64,000 nucleotides of DNA, from the NCBI RefSeq assembly GCF_003633685.1, contig NZ_RBKT01000001.1, positions 434,001-498,000 on the forward strand. The letters are read 5' to 3'. How positions within the stretch are numbered: the stretch's first letter is position 1; the number at the start of each line of letters is the position of its first letter. This stretch comes from Micromonospora pisi (GTDB lineage: Bacteria > Actinomycetota > Actinomycetes > Mycobacteriales > Micromonosporaceae). The position numbers were made by a program, and so were the translations under genes. This document shows, in pieces, positions 51,475 through 59,107 of the stretch. The notes beneath the pieces are model-generated. The model was given only the letters and a program-made list of their open reading frames with translations. It did no database searches and was not told the origin of the DNA.

Positions 51475-51903
51475 TCAGATCTCGAAAAGCGTCTCACGCT
51501 GCGGCGGGTCGAGGACATTCCGTAGCGCGATGATGTTCCCGCGCCACTGCGATCCTTTCGAGACATCGTTCCATTCGACAGCGCGCCAGGAAGACGCTGC
51601 GAGAACGTTATCGAGGGCGTCGATAGCCAGCTGCTTCAGCGCGTTCGGGAACTGCGGCATCGGCGCGGACGGACCGTAGATGGGGCAAGCCGCTTCGCCT
51701 CCCGGGCATTGCGCAGCGATAAGAGCCGCCGCAGCTACCGCCTTCGAAATATGCCACATGTCGATGTCGACGTTAGCCGTGACCACACGGTCCAGCGCGC
51801 CACAGACCATCTCGATCCGTGCGTCCGCCGTCGCGGCGTCCAGGTCGCCGGCGAAGTCTGCGGCGTCGTCGTTATCGAATGGACCTACGTCCCAGAAGCC
51901 CAA
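51475..51903 (-). CDS. DUF4259 protein next to a 19-G tract
   Basis: A protein of about 142 residues. GFWDVGPFDNDDAADFAGDL is the diagnostic DUF4259 start, and ALKQLAIDALDNVLA and LRNVLDPPQRETLFEI lie near the end. The usual Met before G-F-W is missing; a TTG at 51903 takes its place, five bases after a run of 19 G on the coding strand. A GTG at 51936 is also in frame and would translate the tract as six Gly codons, but only when the tract has 19 (or 19 plus or minus 3) G. Function of the family is unknown. Confidence 0.75.
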   Translation of the reverse strand: MGFWDVGPFDNDDAADFAGDLDAATADARIEMVCGALDRVVTANVDIDMWHISKAVAAAALIAAQCPGGEAACPIYGPSAPMPQFPNALKQLAIDALDNVLAASSWRAVEWNDVSKGSQWRGNIIALRNVLDPPQRETLFEI

Positions 51904-51908
51904 AGCCG

Positions 51909-51927
51909 CCCCCCCCCCCCCCCCCCC
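51909..51927. repeat. Homopolymer of 19 C (19 G on the coding strand)
   Basis: An unbroken C19 tract at the 5' end of the DUF4259 gene. Such a run is far outside the usual for a high-GC chromosome and is prone to slippage. It could switch translation from the upstream GTG on and off, or strengthen or weaken the TTG start by acting as ribosome site. Assembly error in the exact length is possible. Confidence 0.85.
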
Positions 51928-52064
51928 AACTGGCACTTTCGCGATCTTCGACCAGCTCGGTGCCGGTCGTCAACCCGCCCTAGCACCCACCATCCTCGGT
52001 GGTGGCGCGGTGTGTGGCAGATCCGGATGGCTGTGCGCGCGGGAAAAGCCCTTCCGTTATTGCG

Positions 52065-52475
52065 TCAGATCCACGTCCAAGAACGCATCGCTCTCCACAA
52101 ACGTCCGCGCCAACGTGCACGCCGCGGATGGAGGAAGACTTCTATGTCGCCCAGCGCGTTGTCAGCAGTACCACTGAGGTGTGGGATGGACCGAGCTCGG
52201 TGCAGCGCGGCGACTACTCGGCCCTCGTCCAGTTGGCGATAGACCCTCGCCGTATGACCCCGACACGTTGCTCCAAGAGCGCTGACCTGATGGTCGTCGT
52301 GCGTGAGTAAGTGAAGATACAGTTCCTGTAGTTCTTTCCAGTCCCCGTCGCCGTACAGTGCGGTGCCGGCCATGGCATTCAGTGCGCCAGAAAGGTCACC
52401 ACGACCGAGTGCTGCGCGTACCTCGGCCGGTGTCGCTGACGGCGGGTTGTGGAAAACAAGATGTTCATGGGGCAC
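52065..52475 (-). CDS. Small helical protein, unknown function
   Basis: A 136-residue protein, mainly helical: PSATPAEVRAALGRGDLSGA, then DGDWKELQELYLHLLTHDDH, QVSALGATCRGHTARVYRQL and VVAALHRARSIPHLSG. The pattern of two-helix units suggests a HEAT-like fold of the kind seen in orphan immunity proteins. The last 20 residues (RRARWRGRLWRAM) are basic and may stem from a lost stop codon. The start is a GTG with no strong ribosome site. The 161 bp to the DUF4259 start contain the G-tract and no other gene. Confidence 0.65.
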   Translation of the reverse strand: MPHEHLVFHNPPSATPAEVRAALGRGDLSGALNAMAGTALYGDGDWKELQELYLHLLTHDDHQVSALGATCRGHTARVYRQLDEGRVVAALHRARSIPHLSGTADNALGDIEVFLHPRRARWRGRLWRAMRSWTWI

Positions 52476-52530
52476 GGGTCACATCCTTGCTCACATTGAG
52501 CCGGCACGGTCAGGCGGCCCGGGTCTTGGG

Positions 52531-52631
52531 CTCACTGAACTCGGCAGTTCCGGGCTCCGGTCGCAGCCGACGGCCAACACGGAGCGTGGCGACTCTGGCT
52601 GAGGGTGCCGCCGCACGGTCGGCGGCAGATC
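52531..52631. repeat. Gene-end repeat, type I, divergent copy
   Basis: CTCACTGAACTCGGCAGTT opens it and GGCGGCAGATC closes it. The same blocks as in the copies at 42381 and 51271 recur in order (ACGGAGCGT, TCTGGCTGA, GCACGG) at clearly lower identity. Here it lies between two minus-strand genes. Confidence 0.6.
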
Positions 52632-52666
52632 CGGATGCCTCGGCTTGAACGCCCTGTTCTTCCCCG

Positions 52667-53332
52667 TCACTGGCTCCAGCGGGCGCCCGGTATCGCCGCG
52701 TAGATCGCGTGCAAGCCGACGGGCGTTTGCGCCCGTACCCACACCCATATCCAGTCATCACCGTGCGTTCGCACGAGCTGCCCCGGCCGCGAGTACCAGC
52801 GGACGGGTGAGTCCTCGGCCTCGACCCACGTGGGCACCTCGGGCAGCGGTACGCGGTCAAAGCGCGCCACCACCGAGGGCACCTGGTCCGGTGGCAGCTC
52901 GCACGCGCTGACCGCCGCACCCTCCTGATCGATCGCGGCGGTCAGCGCGAAATCGACGCAGGCAAGCGAAAGCCGATCGAGGTACGGTCGCCATCCTGAC
53001 CCGGTGTCGATGACGACCGGCGGGTCCGGCTGGTCGGCGGCGGCGAGCGGGATGCCCCACGCCGTCTCGGTGACCAACGGGTCAGCCCAGTGGAACGACA
53101 AAATCCCGTCCTCGGCGTAGATCCCACGCGGGTCGAGGAGCCCACTGCACGCGTACGCCTCGCGCAGCGCCACCGGCAGCCGAAGCCCCAGCCGGCTGGT
53201 AGCCTCCTCCACCCCGACAGCCGGGTCACCCGGCAGTCCCCAGGCGCTGGTGAACAAGCGCAGGAAATCCCACGCCGCGGCACGGTCATCCAGTCGCCGA
53301 CGTAGCGCCCCTGCGGTATCGAACCCAGTCAC
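52667..53332 (-). CDS. SMI1/KNR4 (SUKH)-like protein
   Basis: A 221-residue protein. VGVEEATSRLGLRLPVALRE followed by AYACSGLLDPRG is the start of a SUKH domain ('A-E-x-x-L-G-x-x-L-P-x-x-L-R-x-x-Y'), and WADPLVTETAWGIPL with WRPYLDRLSLACVDFALTAA fits the later part. SUKH proteins are common immunity proteins against nuclease toxins and also occur as orphans. The GTG start has GAGGACGG upstream. No toxin is adjacent. Confidence 0.75.
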   Translation of the reverse strand: MTGFDTAGALRRRLDDRAAAWDFLRLFTSAWGLPGDPAVGVEEATSRLGLRLPVALREAYACSGLLDPRGIYAEDGILSFHWADPLVTETAWGIPLAAADQPDPPVVIDTGSGWRPYLDRLSLACVDFALTAAIDQEGAAVSACELPPDQVPSVVARFDRVPLPEVPTWVEAEDSPVRWYSRPGQLVRTHGDDWIWVWVRAQTPVGLHAIYAAIPGARWSQ

Positions 53333-53917
53333 GTCCGTCCTCAGCTCCGGTAGGGCACTCCACGCCTTCGAGATGGTCAGATGTGAACGACACTAGGTTG
53401 TGGCTCGCGGATCATGCATCTCGTTCGTTAGACGGGTAGGGCCCGTGGAGACCCGAGCAGCGCCGAGTGGGCTGTGCTGGAGCTATTGCTTCCGGCGCAG
53501 CCCGCTCGTGGCGGTCTCCCGATCTGCTTTCGTACCTCGCCGGGCCGGTCGCGGATCTGCTGCGGCGTGAAATGGAGAACCAGGATTCCCCGCGGCGACC
53601 CGACCGTTGTGGTGCTGAAGGCCCCCAGCCGGCCGCCAACGACCACCCCCCGTCGCCGTCGAGCAGGACCTTCTGAACTGAGGCCAGCCGTCGCGAAAAG
53701 CGCCGGCGCCGCGCCGATCGGTTCCGCCGTGTAGCTCATCGCCGCCTCGTGCTGTTGGCGATCTTCCCCGGCATGGGGAGGGAATCGCGCATCCGGCCGG
53801 CGGCGGGCCTACCCGGGGCGTGAGTGACCAAGCTCTCCCCGGTCGACTACGGTTGCCCGTCGGCTAGCGGCCACGGTTGAATCGCTGGTCCGACGCCCCG
53901 AACAGGTCAGGAGACCA
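53333..53917. other. Intergenic region, no gene seen
   Basis: This 585-bp stretch separates the SUKH-like gene from the alpha/beta hydrolase. Several GC-rich frames of 70-100 codons exist on both strands, but none has family motifs, even codon usage or a ribosome site. A minus-strand frame at 53428-53739 starts MSYTAEPIGAAPALFATAGL and may be a decayed gene end. I cannot support a feature. Confidence 0.4.
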
Positions 53918-54745
53918 ATGACTGCCACGTCGTACACCCCGTCCGGTATCGCGTACGACCGGAGCGAACCGCAGGAGGGCGGCCTGCCCGTCGTCTTCAT
54001 CCACGCGGGCATCGCCGACCGGCGCATGTGGGACCCGATCTGGGGCGACCTGGCCGCTGACCGTACGGTCGTCCGTGTCGACCTGCGCGGCTTCGGCGAG
54101 TCGACGACCCGGCCGGACGGGGCGCTGGACCACGTCGCCGACGTCCTCTCAACGCTGGAGCATCTGGGCGTCACGCGGTGCCACCTGGTCGGCGCCTCGT
54201 TCGGTTCAGGCGTGGCCATGGAGGTCGCCCTGACCCGCCCCGATCTGGTGCAGTCGCTGTTGCTGTGCCCGCCCGGTGGCAGCCTCCTGGCCGAGCTTAC
54301 GCCCGATCTGCGCAGCTTCTTCGACGCCGAGAAGGCGGCCCTGGCCAGTGGCGATCTCGATGCTGCCGTCGAGGCCAACGTGACCACCTGGGTCGCCGGC
54401 CCCGGCCGCAGCGTTTCGGAGGTCGAGCCGTCGGTGGTGTCCGCCGTCCGGCTGATGCAGCGCAATGCGTTCGAGATCGCGGACTCGTGGGGCGAGGTCG
54501 ACGAGGCGGAACTGGCGCCGCCCGCCCTGGAACGACTGGGCGACCTGGACCTGCCGGTGCTGGTACTTGTAGGCGGACACGATCTGGACACCACCCACGA
54601 CGCCGCCCGCCGCGTGTGCGCCGGTGCGCCCCGGGCCCGGCGGGTGGATTGGGATGACGTCGCGCACCTGCCGTCGATGGAACGGCCGGTGGGTTTCGCC
54701 ACACTCGTCCGCGACTGGACCGCTGGGGAAAATCCCTCCTCATAG
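53918..54745 (+). CDS. Alpha/beta-fold hydrolase
   Basis: A 275-residue single-domain hydrolase. The oxyanion region is VVFIHAGIADRRMW, the nucleophile elbow is GASFGSG, the acid is likely the Asp in VLVGGHDLDT, and the His is in VAHLPSMERP. The catalytic triad is thus complete. It resembles esterases or haloperoxidase-like enzymes without a cofactor. GGAG lies six bases before the ATG. A perfect 14-bp hairpin lies beyond its end. The substrate is unknown. Confidence 0.9.
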   Translation: MTATSYTPSGIAYDRSEPQEGGLPVVFIHAGIADRRMWDPIWGDLAADRTVVRVDLRGFGESTTRPDGALDHVADVLSTLEHLGVTRCHLVGASFGSGVAMEVALTRPDLVQSLLLCPPGGSLLAELTPDLRSFFDAEKAALASGDLDAAVEANVTTWVAGPGRSVSEVEPSVVSAVRLMQRNAFEIADSWGEVDEAELAPPALERLGDLDLPVLVLVGGHDLDTTHDAARRVCAGAPRARRVDWDDVAHLPSMERPVGFATLVRDWTAGENPSS

Positions 54746-54868
54746 GACGCCGCGAAGCGGTCGAGCGACGGCGGCCAGGGAGCTTCCCACATCCGAGCCG
54801 CCGCCTGCGGACTAGCCGTGCGCCCGTCGCCGCGCACGGACATCGACAGATCCGGACGTCGACCGACA

Positions 54869-54899
54869 CCGGTGCCGTCACGAAACGTGACGGCACCGG
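54869..54899. terminator. Strong bidirectional terminator
   Basis: CCGGTGCCGTCACG and CGTGACGGCACCGG form a perfect 14-bp stem with an AAA loop. It lies between the convergent hydrolase gene (ending 54745) and the small gene ending at 54983. Confidence 0.85.
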
Positions 54900-54982
54900 C
54901 TGCGCGCGGCGCGCACGAACGGTGATAGACAGGGTCGCATACCGGCCGTCTCCAGCCGGTCGTCAGCGGCGATCAGTCCTGA

Positions 54983-55270
54983 TCAGAAGGGGGGTGCGTC
55001 CTCGCCCATCAGCGCCAGCACGACGCCTCCCTTGCCACTCTTGAGGCTCTGGACCACGACCTTGCCGGTGCTGCCGTCGGGTAGTTCCAACGTGAAGGTC
55101 TTCCCGACCGCGTTCTTGGGGCCATTGCCGGCGCTGTTAGCGGGTCGGAAATCGCCTGCCCACGGCGGGGTCCCACCCTTGCGGGCGGGTTCGGCGAAGA
55201 GTGCGGCGGTGCCGGGGGTCCTGGTGCCGTCCGAGGAGAGGAGCACTGAGGCGGTGCGATAGGTAGCCAT
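54983..55270 (-). CDS. Small protein, unknown function
   Basis: A 95-residue protein: MATYRTASVLLSSDGTRTPG, then AVGKTFTLELPDGSTGKVVV and VVLALMGEDAPPF. The second half looks like a small beta-barrel (SH3- or KOW-like) by its alternating pattern. I do not recognise a named family. ATG at 55270 is preferred; the in-frame TTG at 55279 adds three residues. It is divergent from the YciI-ECF pair. Confidence 0.65.
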   Translation of the reverse strand: MATYRTASVLLSSDGTRTPGTAALFAEPARKGGTPPWAGDFRPANSAGNGPKNAVGKTFTLELPDGSTGKVVVQSLKSGKGGVVLALMGEDAPPF

Positions 55271-55493
55271 ATACGGCAAGGCTATCCCGGACTGCGCTCG
55301 TTCGCGCCACGCATCTGCCCCGCAACACGGATGGCCACGGGGAGCGACCTTGATCTGCCCTCACCCCGTGGGTCGACCGTGCGTTGGCCCGGGGCGCGGC
55401 GAAAATTTTCCGGGGCGTGTCGATCCGCGGCCCGCTCGTTCGACGTGGGGGTGCGAGGGCCGAGAGGCGGCCCCGCCGGATGAGGAGAACACG

Positions 55494-55910
55494 ATGCCGA
55501 AGTACATGTTGATCATGCGGGGCACCGATGAGTCGAACGCGGCCCTGATGGCCGGGTTCGAGGAGTTGGCGGCCTCGACTTACCAGTACATCGAAGACCT
55601 GGTCAAGGCCGGTGTGTTCGTCGCGGCCGAAGGACTGGACGATGCGGGCCAGGGCGTCGTGGTCGACTTCAGCGGCGAGACCCCGGTGGTCACGGACGGG
55701 CCGTACGGGGAGACAAAGGAACTGTTCGGGGGCTACTTCATGCTCGAAGTCGCCTCGAAACAGGAGGCGGTCGAGTGGGCCAAGCGGATCCCGGCGGTCA
55801 CCGGGTCCAAGATCGAGGTCCGGCGGGTGGCCGGCGAGGACGAGATGCCGCAGGACACGGCGGGGTCCATCGAGGAACGGGCCCGGCGCGAGAGCAACGG
55901 CCAGATCTGA
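55494..55910 (+). CDS. YciI/DGPF-domain protein, ECF42 partner
   Basis: A 138-residue protein of the YCII-related family. MPKYMLIMRGTDESNAALMA starts it, and VVTDGPYGETKELFGGYFML carries the DGP(F/Y) motif; AKRIPAVTGSKIEVRRV follows. In actinobacteria DGPF proteins are the constant partners and likely targets of ECF42 sigma factors. The stop codon overlaps the sigma gene start (TGATG), which supports co-expression. ATG at 55494 has GAGGAGAAC upstream. Confidence 0.92.
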   Translation: MPKYMLIMRGTDESNAALMAGFEELAASTYQYIEDLVKAGVFVAAEGLDDAGQGVVVDFSGETPVVTDGPYGETKELFGGYFMLEVASKQEAVEWAKRIPAVTGSKIEVRRVAGEDEMPQDTAGSIEERARRESNGQI

Positions 55911-57136
55911 TGGGTACGGCCGACGTCGAGGCCGTCTGGCGGATCGAGTCGGCGCGAATCGTCGCCGCGCTGACCCGGTTCACCGGCGATTTCGGGCTGG
56001 CCGAGGACGCCGCCCAGGAGGCGGTGGCCGAGGCGCTGGTGTCGTGGCCGCTCGCCCCTCCGGCCAATCCGGGCGGCTGGCTGATGACCACGGCCCGGCG
56101 GCGGGCCATCGACGCGATCCGCCGCCGGACCGCCCTCCAGGACCGGCACGCCCTGCTGGCGGCCGACCCAGCGGTCGACTCGGCGGTTGACGAGGAAATC
56201 GATCCCGACAGGATCGACGACGACATCTTGGCGCTGATGTTCGTCAGCTGCCACCCGGTGCTCTCCCGCGAGGCCCGGGTGGCGCTGACCCTGCGCGTGG
56301 TCGGCGGTCTGTCCAGCGAGGAGATCGCCCGCGCGTTCCTGGTGTCTGTGCCGACCGTGCAGGCCCGCATCAGTCGGGGCAAGAAGACGATCGCGGCGGC
56401 CGGGGTGCCGTTCGAGTTGCCGGCGGCGGGCGAGCGCCGGGAGCGGCTGGGCGGCGTACTCAGCGTCCTCTACGTGATCTTCACCGAGGGGTCGACGGCC
56501 ACGTCGGGCGACCGGCTGCTGCGTCCCGATGTCGCGTACGAGGCGATCCGGCTGGCCCGTACGCTGGCCGCGCTGGAGCCGGACGAGCCGGAGGTGCACG
56601 GCCTGCTGGCGTTGTGCGAGCTGACGGCCGCGCGCTTCCCGGCCCGGACCGGCCCGGACGGTTCGCCGGTCCTGCTGGAGGACCAGGACCGGCGGCGGTG
56701 GGACTTCTCGGCGATTCGCCGTGGGCTGGCCGCGCTGGTCAAGGCGTCAACTCACGGCCTCGGCCCCTACGGCCTGCAGGCCGCGATCGCCGCCGCCCAC
56801 GCGTCGGCGCCCTCGGTCGAGGCGACCGACTGGGACCGGATCGTGGTGCTGTACGAGGCGCTCGGCCGGGTCGCGCCCTCGCCGGTGGTCGAGCTGAACA
56901 GGGCCGTCGCCGTGGCCATGGCCACGGGTCCGGCGCAAGCCCTGGCCATCGTGGACGACCTGATCGCCTTGGACCGGCTCCCCGGTTCGCATCTGGTTCC
57001 GACCGTACGCGGGGAGCTGCTGGCCCGCCTCGGCCGGCGACCGGAGGCGCGCGCCGAGCTGGAGCTGGCCGCCCGGCTCTGCGCCAACCAGCGCGAACGC
57101 TCAGTGCTGCTGCGCAAGGCGGCCGCGCTGGGCTGA
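55910..57136 (+). CDS. ECF42-type sigma factor with C-terminal TPR-like extension
   Basis: A 408-residue sigma factor. Region 2 (FGLAEDAAQEAVAEALVSWP, WLMTTARRRAIDAIRR) and region 4 (LRVVGGLSSEEIARAFLVSV then PTVQARISRGKK) fill the first 190 residues. The rest is the long helical extension with YVIFTEGS, PEVHGLLALCELTAAR and VELNRAVAVAMATGP that defines ECF42, where it replaces an anti-sigma factor in control. No anti-sigma gene is adjacent, as expected. Confidence 0.93.
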   Translation: MGTADVEAVWRIESARIVAALTRFTGDFGLAEDAAQEAVAEALVSWPLAPPANPGGWLMTTARRRAIDAIRRRTALQDRHALLAADPAVDSAVDEEIDPDRIDDDILALMFVSCHPVLSREARVALTLRVVGGLSSEEIARAFLVSVPTVQARISRGKKTIAAAGVPFELPAAGERRERLGGVLSVLYVIFTEGSTATSGDRLLRPDVAYEAIRLARTLAALEPDEPEVHGLLALCELTAARFPARTGPDGSPVLLEDQDRRRWDFSAIRRGLAALVKASTHGLGPYGLQAAIAAAHASAPSVEATDWDRIVVLYEALGRVAPSPVVELNRAVAVAMATGPAQALAIVDDLIALDRLPGSHLVPTVRGELLARLGRRPEARAELELAARLCANQRERSVLLRKAAALG

Positions 57137-57348
57137 CTTCTCCCGCTCGGGCGGCCGGGATTCGAGCGCGGCCCGGATGCCGTCGATCGCGTCGGCCAGA
57201 CCGCCCGGCGCGGCAGCCGCTCCACCATGCCGGCGCCCGCGACAATCGCGCCGGCCACGTCGGCCGAATCCCCGAACGCGTACGCCGGGAACACGGAGAA
57301 CCCGGTGAGAAACTCGTCCACGCCGTACCTGAACGCCCTTGGTCCCAT
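57101..57348 (-). pseudogene. Frameshifted gene remnant, unknown family
   Basis: From ATG 57348 the frame reads MGPRAFRYGVDEFLTGFSVF, PAYAFGDSADVAGAIVAGAG and MVERLPRR, after which sense moves one base over to GLADAIDGIRAALESRPPER and a stop at 57101. The break is near 57210 in a GC-rich run. The two halves read as one C-terminal domain, but the family is not recognised. Its end overlaps the ECF42 gene's last codons on the opposite strand. Confidence 0.45.
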
Positions 57349-57425
57349 GCCGGGGGCGTTCGGCGCACCGGGGCAGAGCAACGTCCCCGTACCGGGTTGG
57401 CACGGGGACGTGTGTGCGAGGTGTG

Positions 57426-57617
57426 CTAGGACCGTGTGGCGAGGCTGACGAAGGCTCGCCACGCGTCGGGGCCGAAGGTGAGCACCGGCCCGGTCACGTC
57501 CTTGCTGTCGCGGACGCCGACGACGCCGGGGAGGTTCTTCGCCACCTCGACGCAGGTGGACCCGCCGTTGCTACTGCGGGTCGACTTCCGCCAGATGGCG
57601 CCGGCCAGGTCTGCCAT
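57426..57617 (-). CDS. DUF397 protein
   Basis: A 63-residue protein. AIWRKSTRSSNGGSTCVEVA, then VVGVRDSKDVTGPVLTFGPD and AWRAFVSLA is the complete DUF397 domain. These small proteins partner with DUF5753-type XRE regulators in actinomycetes. ATG at 57617 has GGAAGTG upstream. The regulator that should precede it is present only as a fragment. Confidence 0.9.
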   Translation of the reverse strand: MADLAGAIWRKSTRSSNGGSTCVEVAKNLPGVVGVRDSKDVTGPVLTFGPDAWRAFVSLATRS

Positions 57618-57810
57618 GTCGGTGCCACTTCCTTGAGCAGGTCGAGGGTGAACGCAGTGGGCAGGGCTACCGCTCGGATGGACTCCCACACCGCTCCCAG
57701 GGTATCAATGTCCGCTTGCTGGGTGACCACGCGCGATTGCAGCGGATCGTCCAGGTGCGCGGCCTCCCCGAGCGGCCCCTTCGCCATGATGAAGCCACCG
57801 GCGAGCCCAG
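57617..57810 (-). pseudogene. C-terminal remnant of an XRE/DUF5753 regulator
   Basis: The minus strand reads AWAHAGLAGGFIMAKGPLGE, then AAHLDDPLQSRVVTQQADID, TLGAVWESIRAVALPTAF and TLDLLKEVAPTW. This is the end of the DUF5753 domain of WhiJ-like regulators. The helix-turn-helix and most of the domain are missing upstream, and no stop codon lies before the DUF397 ATG. It is the broken partner of the DUF397 gene. Confidence 0.75.
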
Positions 57811-58051
57811 CATGCGCCCAGGCATCGGCCGGCACCGATGCATCGCACTGATGCTCTACCTCGGCACCCAGTTCGTCGACGCCATCTCCGACCTCCACGT
57901 CTACGACTCCGCCCTCGGACCACCACCGGACGTACGCGCCATCTTCGACCGCATCATGTGCTGGATGCCACCCGAGCGCCCCCCGGCGTGAGCGGCCTCG
58001 TGAACACCTCGGGAGGACCAACGGCCGCTCTCGCCACGACGAAGGGGCTCG

Positions 58052-58651
58052 TCAGAGCGGCGTACCGGTGACGCAGGTGAGCAGACGATCCTGCCCGTAC
58101 GTCGCGATTGATCGTTTTGTGCTGAACCCGTGTGCCTGGAGCAGGCGTTCTGTCGACACGACGTTCGCGGTGGCGTTCGCGGACATGGGCCGCTCACCGA
58201 ACACGGCGAGGGTGCCTCCCGGAGCCAGCAGGCTGCGCATGCGCTCGATCTGCTCTGTCGCGGCCCCCAGCCAGAACAGGCTGACGTTGACCGCGAATAT
58301 CTTGGTGAAGTAGTGCGGCGGAAGCTCGGTGGAGTCGAATCCGGCGTGTCGAATCTCGGCCCTGCCGGAGCGGATGTGGCTGGCGTTGCGTTCCGCGGCG
58401 AGCCGTGCCATGGTCGCCGCGCGGTCGATCGCCACGATCTTGCCGGTGGTGAGTCGTTCGGCGACCAGCGAGACAGCGACTCCGCGACCGCACCCGATCT
58501 CCAGCAGGTGGTCGTCCGGGGCGACTGCCAGCGTCTCCACCGCCCACCGCTGGCGGTGTGTCACCGCGGTCGTCTCGGCCGATTCGCGCGGTAGCGGGAT
58601 CGGACTGCCGCCGACGACGGTCGGGTGTCGGACGGGCAGGACGCATCTCAC
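58052..58651 (-). CDS. Class I SAM-dependent methyltransferase
   Basis: A protein of about 199 residues. HLLEIGCGRGVAVSLVAERL is SAM motif I, GKIVAIDRAATMARLAAERN the acidic loop, FAVNVSLFWLGAATEQIERM the post-motif helix and RSLLAPGGTLAVFGE motif III. The enzyme appears complete; the substrate is unknown. The start is uncertain: GTG at 58651 is plausible, and a GTG before THRQRWAVET, further in, is possible. Confidence 0.85.
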   Translation of the reverse strand: MRCVLPVRHPTVVGGSPIPLPRESAETTAVTHRQRWAVETLAVAPDDHLLEIGCGRGVAVSLVAERLTTGKIVAIDRAATMARLAAERNASHIRSGRAEIRHAGFDSTELPPHYFTKIFAVNVSLFWLGAATEQIERMRSLLAPGGTLAVFGERPMSANATANVVSTERLLQAHGFSTKRSIATYGQDRLLTCVTGTPL

Positions 58652-58989
58652 GACACCGCTGACCGGGCCATGACCGGGGCCGGGACCGGATCGTGCGGGC
58701 GGACGGACGGCTCGCGTCGCACCGACCGGACTCTGTTCACACACCTGTCGCAACACCTTTCGGGATGGCGCCGTTCACTGCGTCTTCGGCGACCGGTGCG
58801 GCGACCAGGGGCGGCTGCGCAGGGTGCCCGTAGTAGCTGACCGGACGGGATTGGAGCGTCCGTGCGGCAGTAATCCAGGGTACGACCCGCACGGCCAGCG
58901 CCGCAGTGGGCCGTGCGCGGTGGCGGGAACCGCTGGGCGGCGCATCGCTCTCGGCGGGCCTCCGGACAGTCGCATCAGAAGGATCTTCG
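58652..58989. other. Intergenic region, no gene seen
   Basis: No supported gene lies in the 456 bp between the methyltransferase start and the MFS gene end. The leftmost 338 bp show nothing distinct; palindromes and a terminator fill the rest and are listed separately. Confidence 0.4.
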
Positions 58990-59031
58990 GTTGCTATAGC
59001 AACGACTATAGCGATTGTTCCCATATATGGG
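58990..59031. promoter_or_regulatory. Cluster of AT-rich palindromes
   Basis: GTTGCTATAGCAAC (58990-59003) is a perfect 14-bp palindrome, and a second CTATAG with partial arms lies at 59006-59011. CCCATATATGGG (59020-59031) is a perfect 12-bp palindrome. The first has the form of MarR/TetR operators. The only gene they could serve is the methyltransferase about 340 bp away, so they may be relics. Confidence 0.5.
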
Positions 59032-59064
59032 CTGGCGGCCCCGCCTGTCGAGCGGGGCCGCCAG
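59032..59064. terminator. Terminator of the MFS gene
   Basis: CTGGCGGCCCCGC and GCGGGGCCGCCAG form a perfect 13-bp stem with a 7-base loop. It begins 44 bases past the stop codon of the minus-strand MFS gene. Confidence 0.85.
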
Positions 59065-59107
59065 TTGTCGCATCCGGTCGGTCGGCGCCGGTCGGCGCCC
59101 CGGCGGA

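Noticed and set aside
41823-52631. Integron attC sites
   Set aside because: The repeats follow genes like attC sites, but they lack the inverted core sites (GTTRRRY and partner) and no IntI gene is present.
42381-52631. CRISPR array
   Set aside because: The repeats are far apart, diverged and not regularly spaced; no cas gene is in the window.
53428-53739. Minus-strand gene of 103 codons
   Set aside because: No motif or ribosome site; mixed codon usage. It could be decayed coding sequence but cannot be supported.
54833-54930. Another copy of the gene-end repeat
   Set aside because: Only the opening ACATCGACAG and a few blocks match; the rest is a strong terminator hairpin, so similarity may be chance.
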